DNA of 64,000 bases, from positions 639,468 to 703,467 of the forward strand of contig NZ_LMOR01000003.1 of assembly GCF_001424225.1 (NCBI RefSeq), read 5' to 3'. Numbering within the stretch: position 1 is the first letter of the stretch; the number at the start of each line of letters is the position of its first letter. This stretch comes from Microbacterium sp. Leaf151. GTDB taxonomy: Bacteria > Actinomycetota > Actinomycetes > Actinomycetales > Microbacteriaceae. The position numbers and the translations under genes were made by a program. Positions 63,727 through 64,000 of this stretch are shown here, in pieces. The notes under the pieces were generated by a model, which worked only from the letters and a program-made list of their open reading frames with translations, did no database searches and was not told where the DNA came from.

Positions 63727-64000
63727 TCGCTTTCTTCGGCGTCATTCCGGCAGCGCGGTCCGCGACACGCCCGGGGAGGGCGTGGATTCGACGGAGTGGT
63801 GGTTCACGCGTAACTTATTCCTTGTTCGCCCCACAGGGGAGAGCGGAGCGGCCGAAGGGCCCCTGTTTCCTCTCACGTGGTGAACCGCCCAAGACCTCAC
63901 CGAATGGTGTATGGTTTTGGTTCTGGTCGTTCGGCCGGTTCCCGAGGTCGATCTCTTCGTGAGGTCCCACTGAGGAACTGTGTGCTGAGTGGCTGGTCAA
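63727..64000. other. Gene-free right end with nested inverted repeats
   Basis: No gene is seen before the window edge. GGTTCAC (63801-63807) pairs with GTGAACC (63880-63886), and inside it ACAGGGG (63833-63839) pairs with CCCCTGT (63860-63866). Downstream (63900-64000) the sequence becomes T/G-rich, with TGTATGGTTTTGG, and looks like a promoter or leader region for a gene beyond the window. Confidence 0.5.

Overview
This window looks like chromosome of a high-GC actinobacterium of the family Microbacteriaceae, most likely Microbacterium. The reasons are the very GC-rich, GC3-biased genes, frequent GTG starts with 4-base ATGA/GTGA overlaps, many leaderless-type promoters (TANNNT 5-7 bases before a start codon), a tRNA without encoded CCA, and Pmt, MocR and Stealth family proteins. 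The genus is an inference from gene style, not from a search. No rRNA, CRISPR array, prophage or intact insertion sequence is visible.

Layout. Positions 1-1.6 kb hold the tail of a TipAS-type regulator and a convergent LytR-CpsA-Psr protein. A seven-gene minus-strand operon (1.7-8.9 kb) encodes an NMT1/THI5-type ABC importer, a luciferase-like flavin oxidoreductase, a dihydropyrimidinase/hydantoinase and a beta-ureidopropionase-type amidohydrolase, with a divergent MocR-type regulator and two palindromes between them: a pyrimidine or hydantoin salvage unit. From 10.5 to 22.8 kb lie an aldo/keto reductase, a YyaL-like thioredoxin-fold protein, a VOC protein, an AAA ATPase with protein O-mannosyltransferase, then rsmI, metG, tatD, a sugar porter and ksgA. 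From 22.8 to 32.5 kb come a cAMP-phosphodiesterase-like phosphoesterase (possible PHO box), a Stealth phosphotransferase, ispE with a tiny overlapping leader ORF, a DUF427 gene leading an OpuC-type compatible-solute importer, and a secreted seven-bladed RCC1-like propeller. From 32.6 to 38.2 kb are an ABC-F ATPase, a MarR/membrane protein pair, tRNA-Gln, glmU and prs.

Positions 38.5-41.4 kb carry a compact flavinylation module: FMN-binding lipoprotein, ApbE flavin transferase and an RnfD/NqrB-like membrane protein fused to a ferredoxin-NADP reductase domain. It is followed by a frameshifted conserved gene, a truncated VOC remnant, and a histidine kinase/response regulator pair joined to a VanZ gene and gnd.

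Positions 45-56.6 kb form a hexonate catabolic island. Gluconate permease, gluconokinase and 6-phosphogluconate dehydrogenase sit with a GntR/FadR regulator. Next to them is an L-idonate-type module (IdnD-like and IdnO-like dehydrogenases, MHS-family transporter, FAH-family hydrolase, D-2-hydroxyacid dehydrogenase, HIBADH-family reductase) with an IclR regulator. A shared palindrome, TGAAC-N3-GTTCA, lies in front of both IclR-module transcription units. The likely flow is idonate, 5-ketogluconate, gluconate, 6-phosphogluconate, ribulose-5-phosphate. The end of the window has a 41-residue membrane protein, ribosomal protein L25, pth, two small membrane proteins and mfd.
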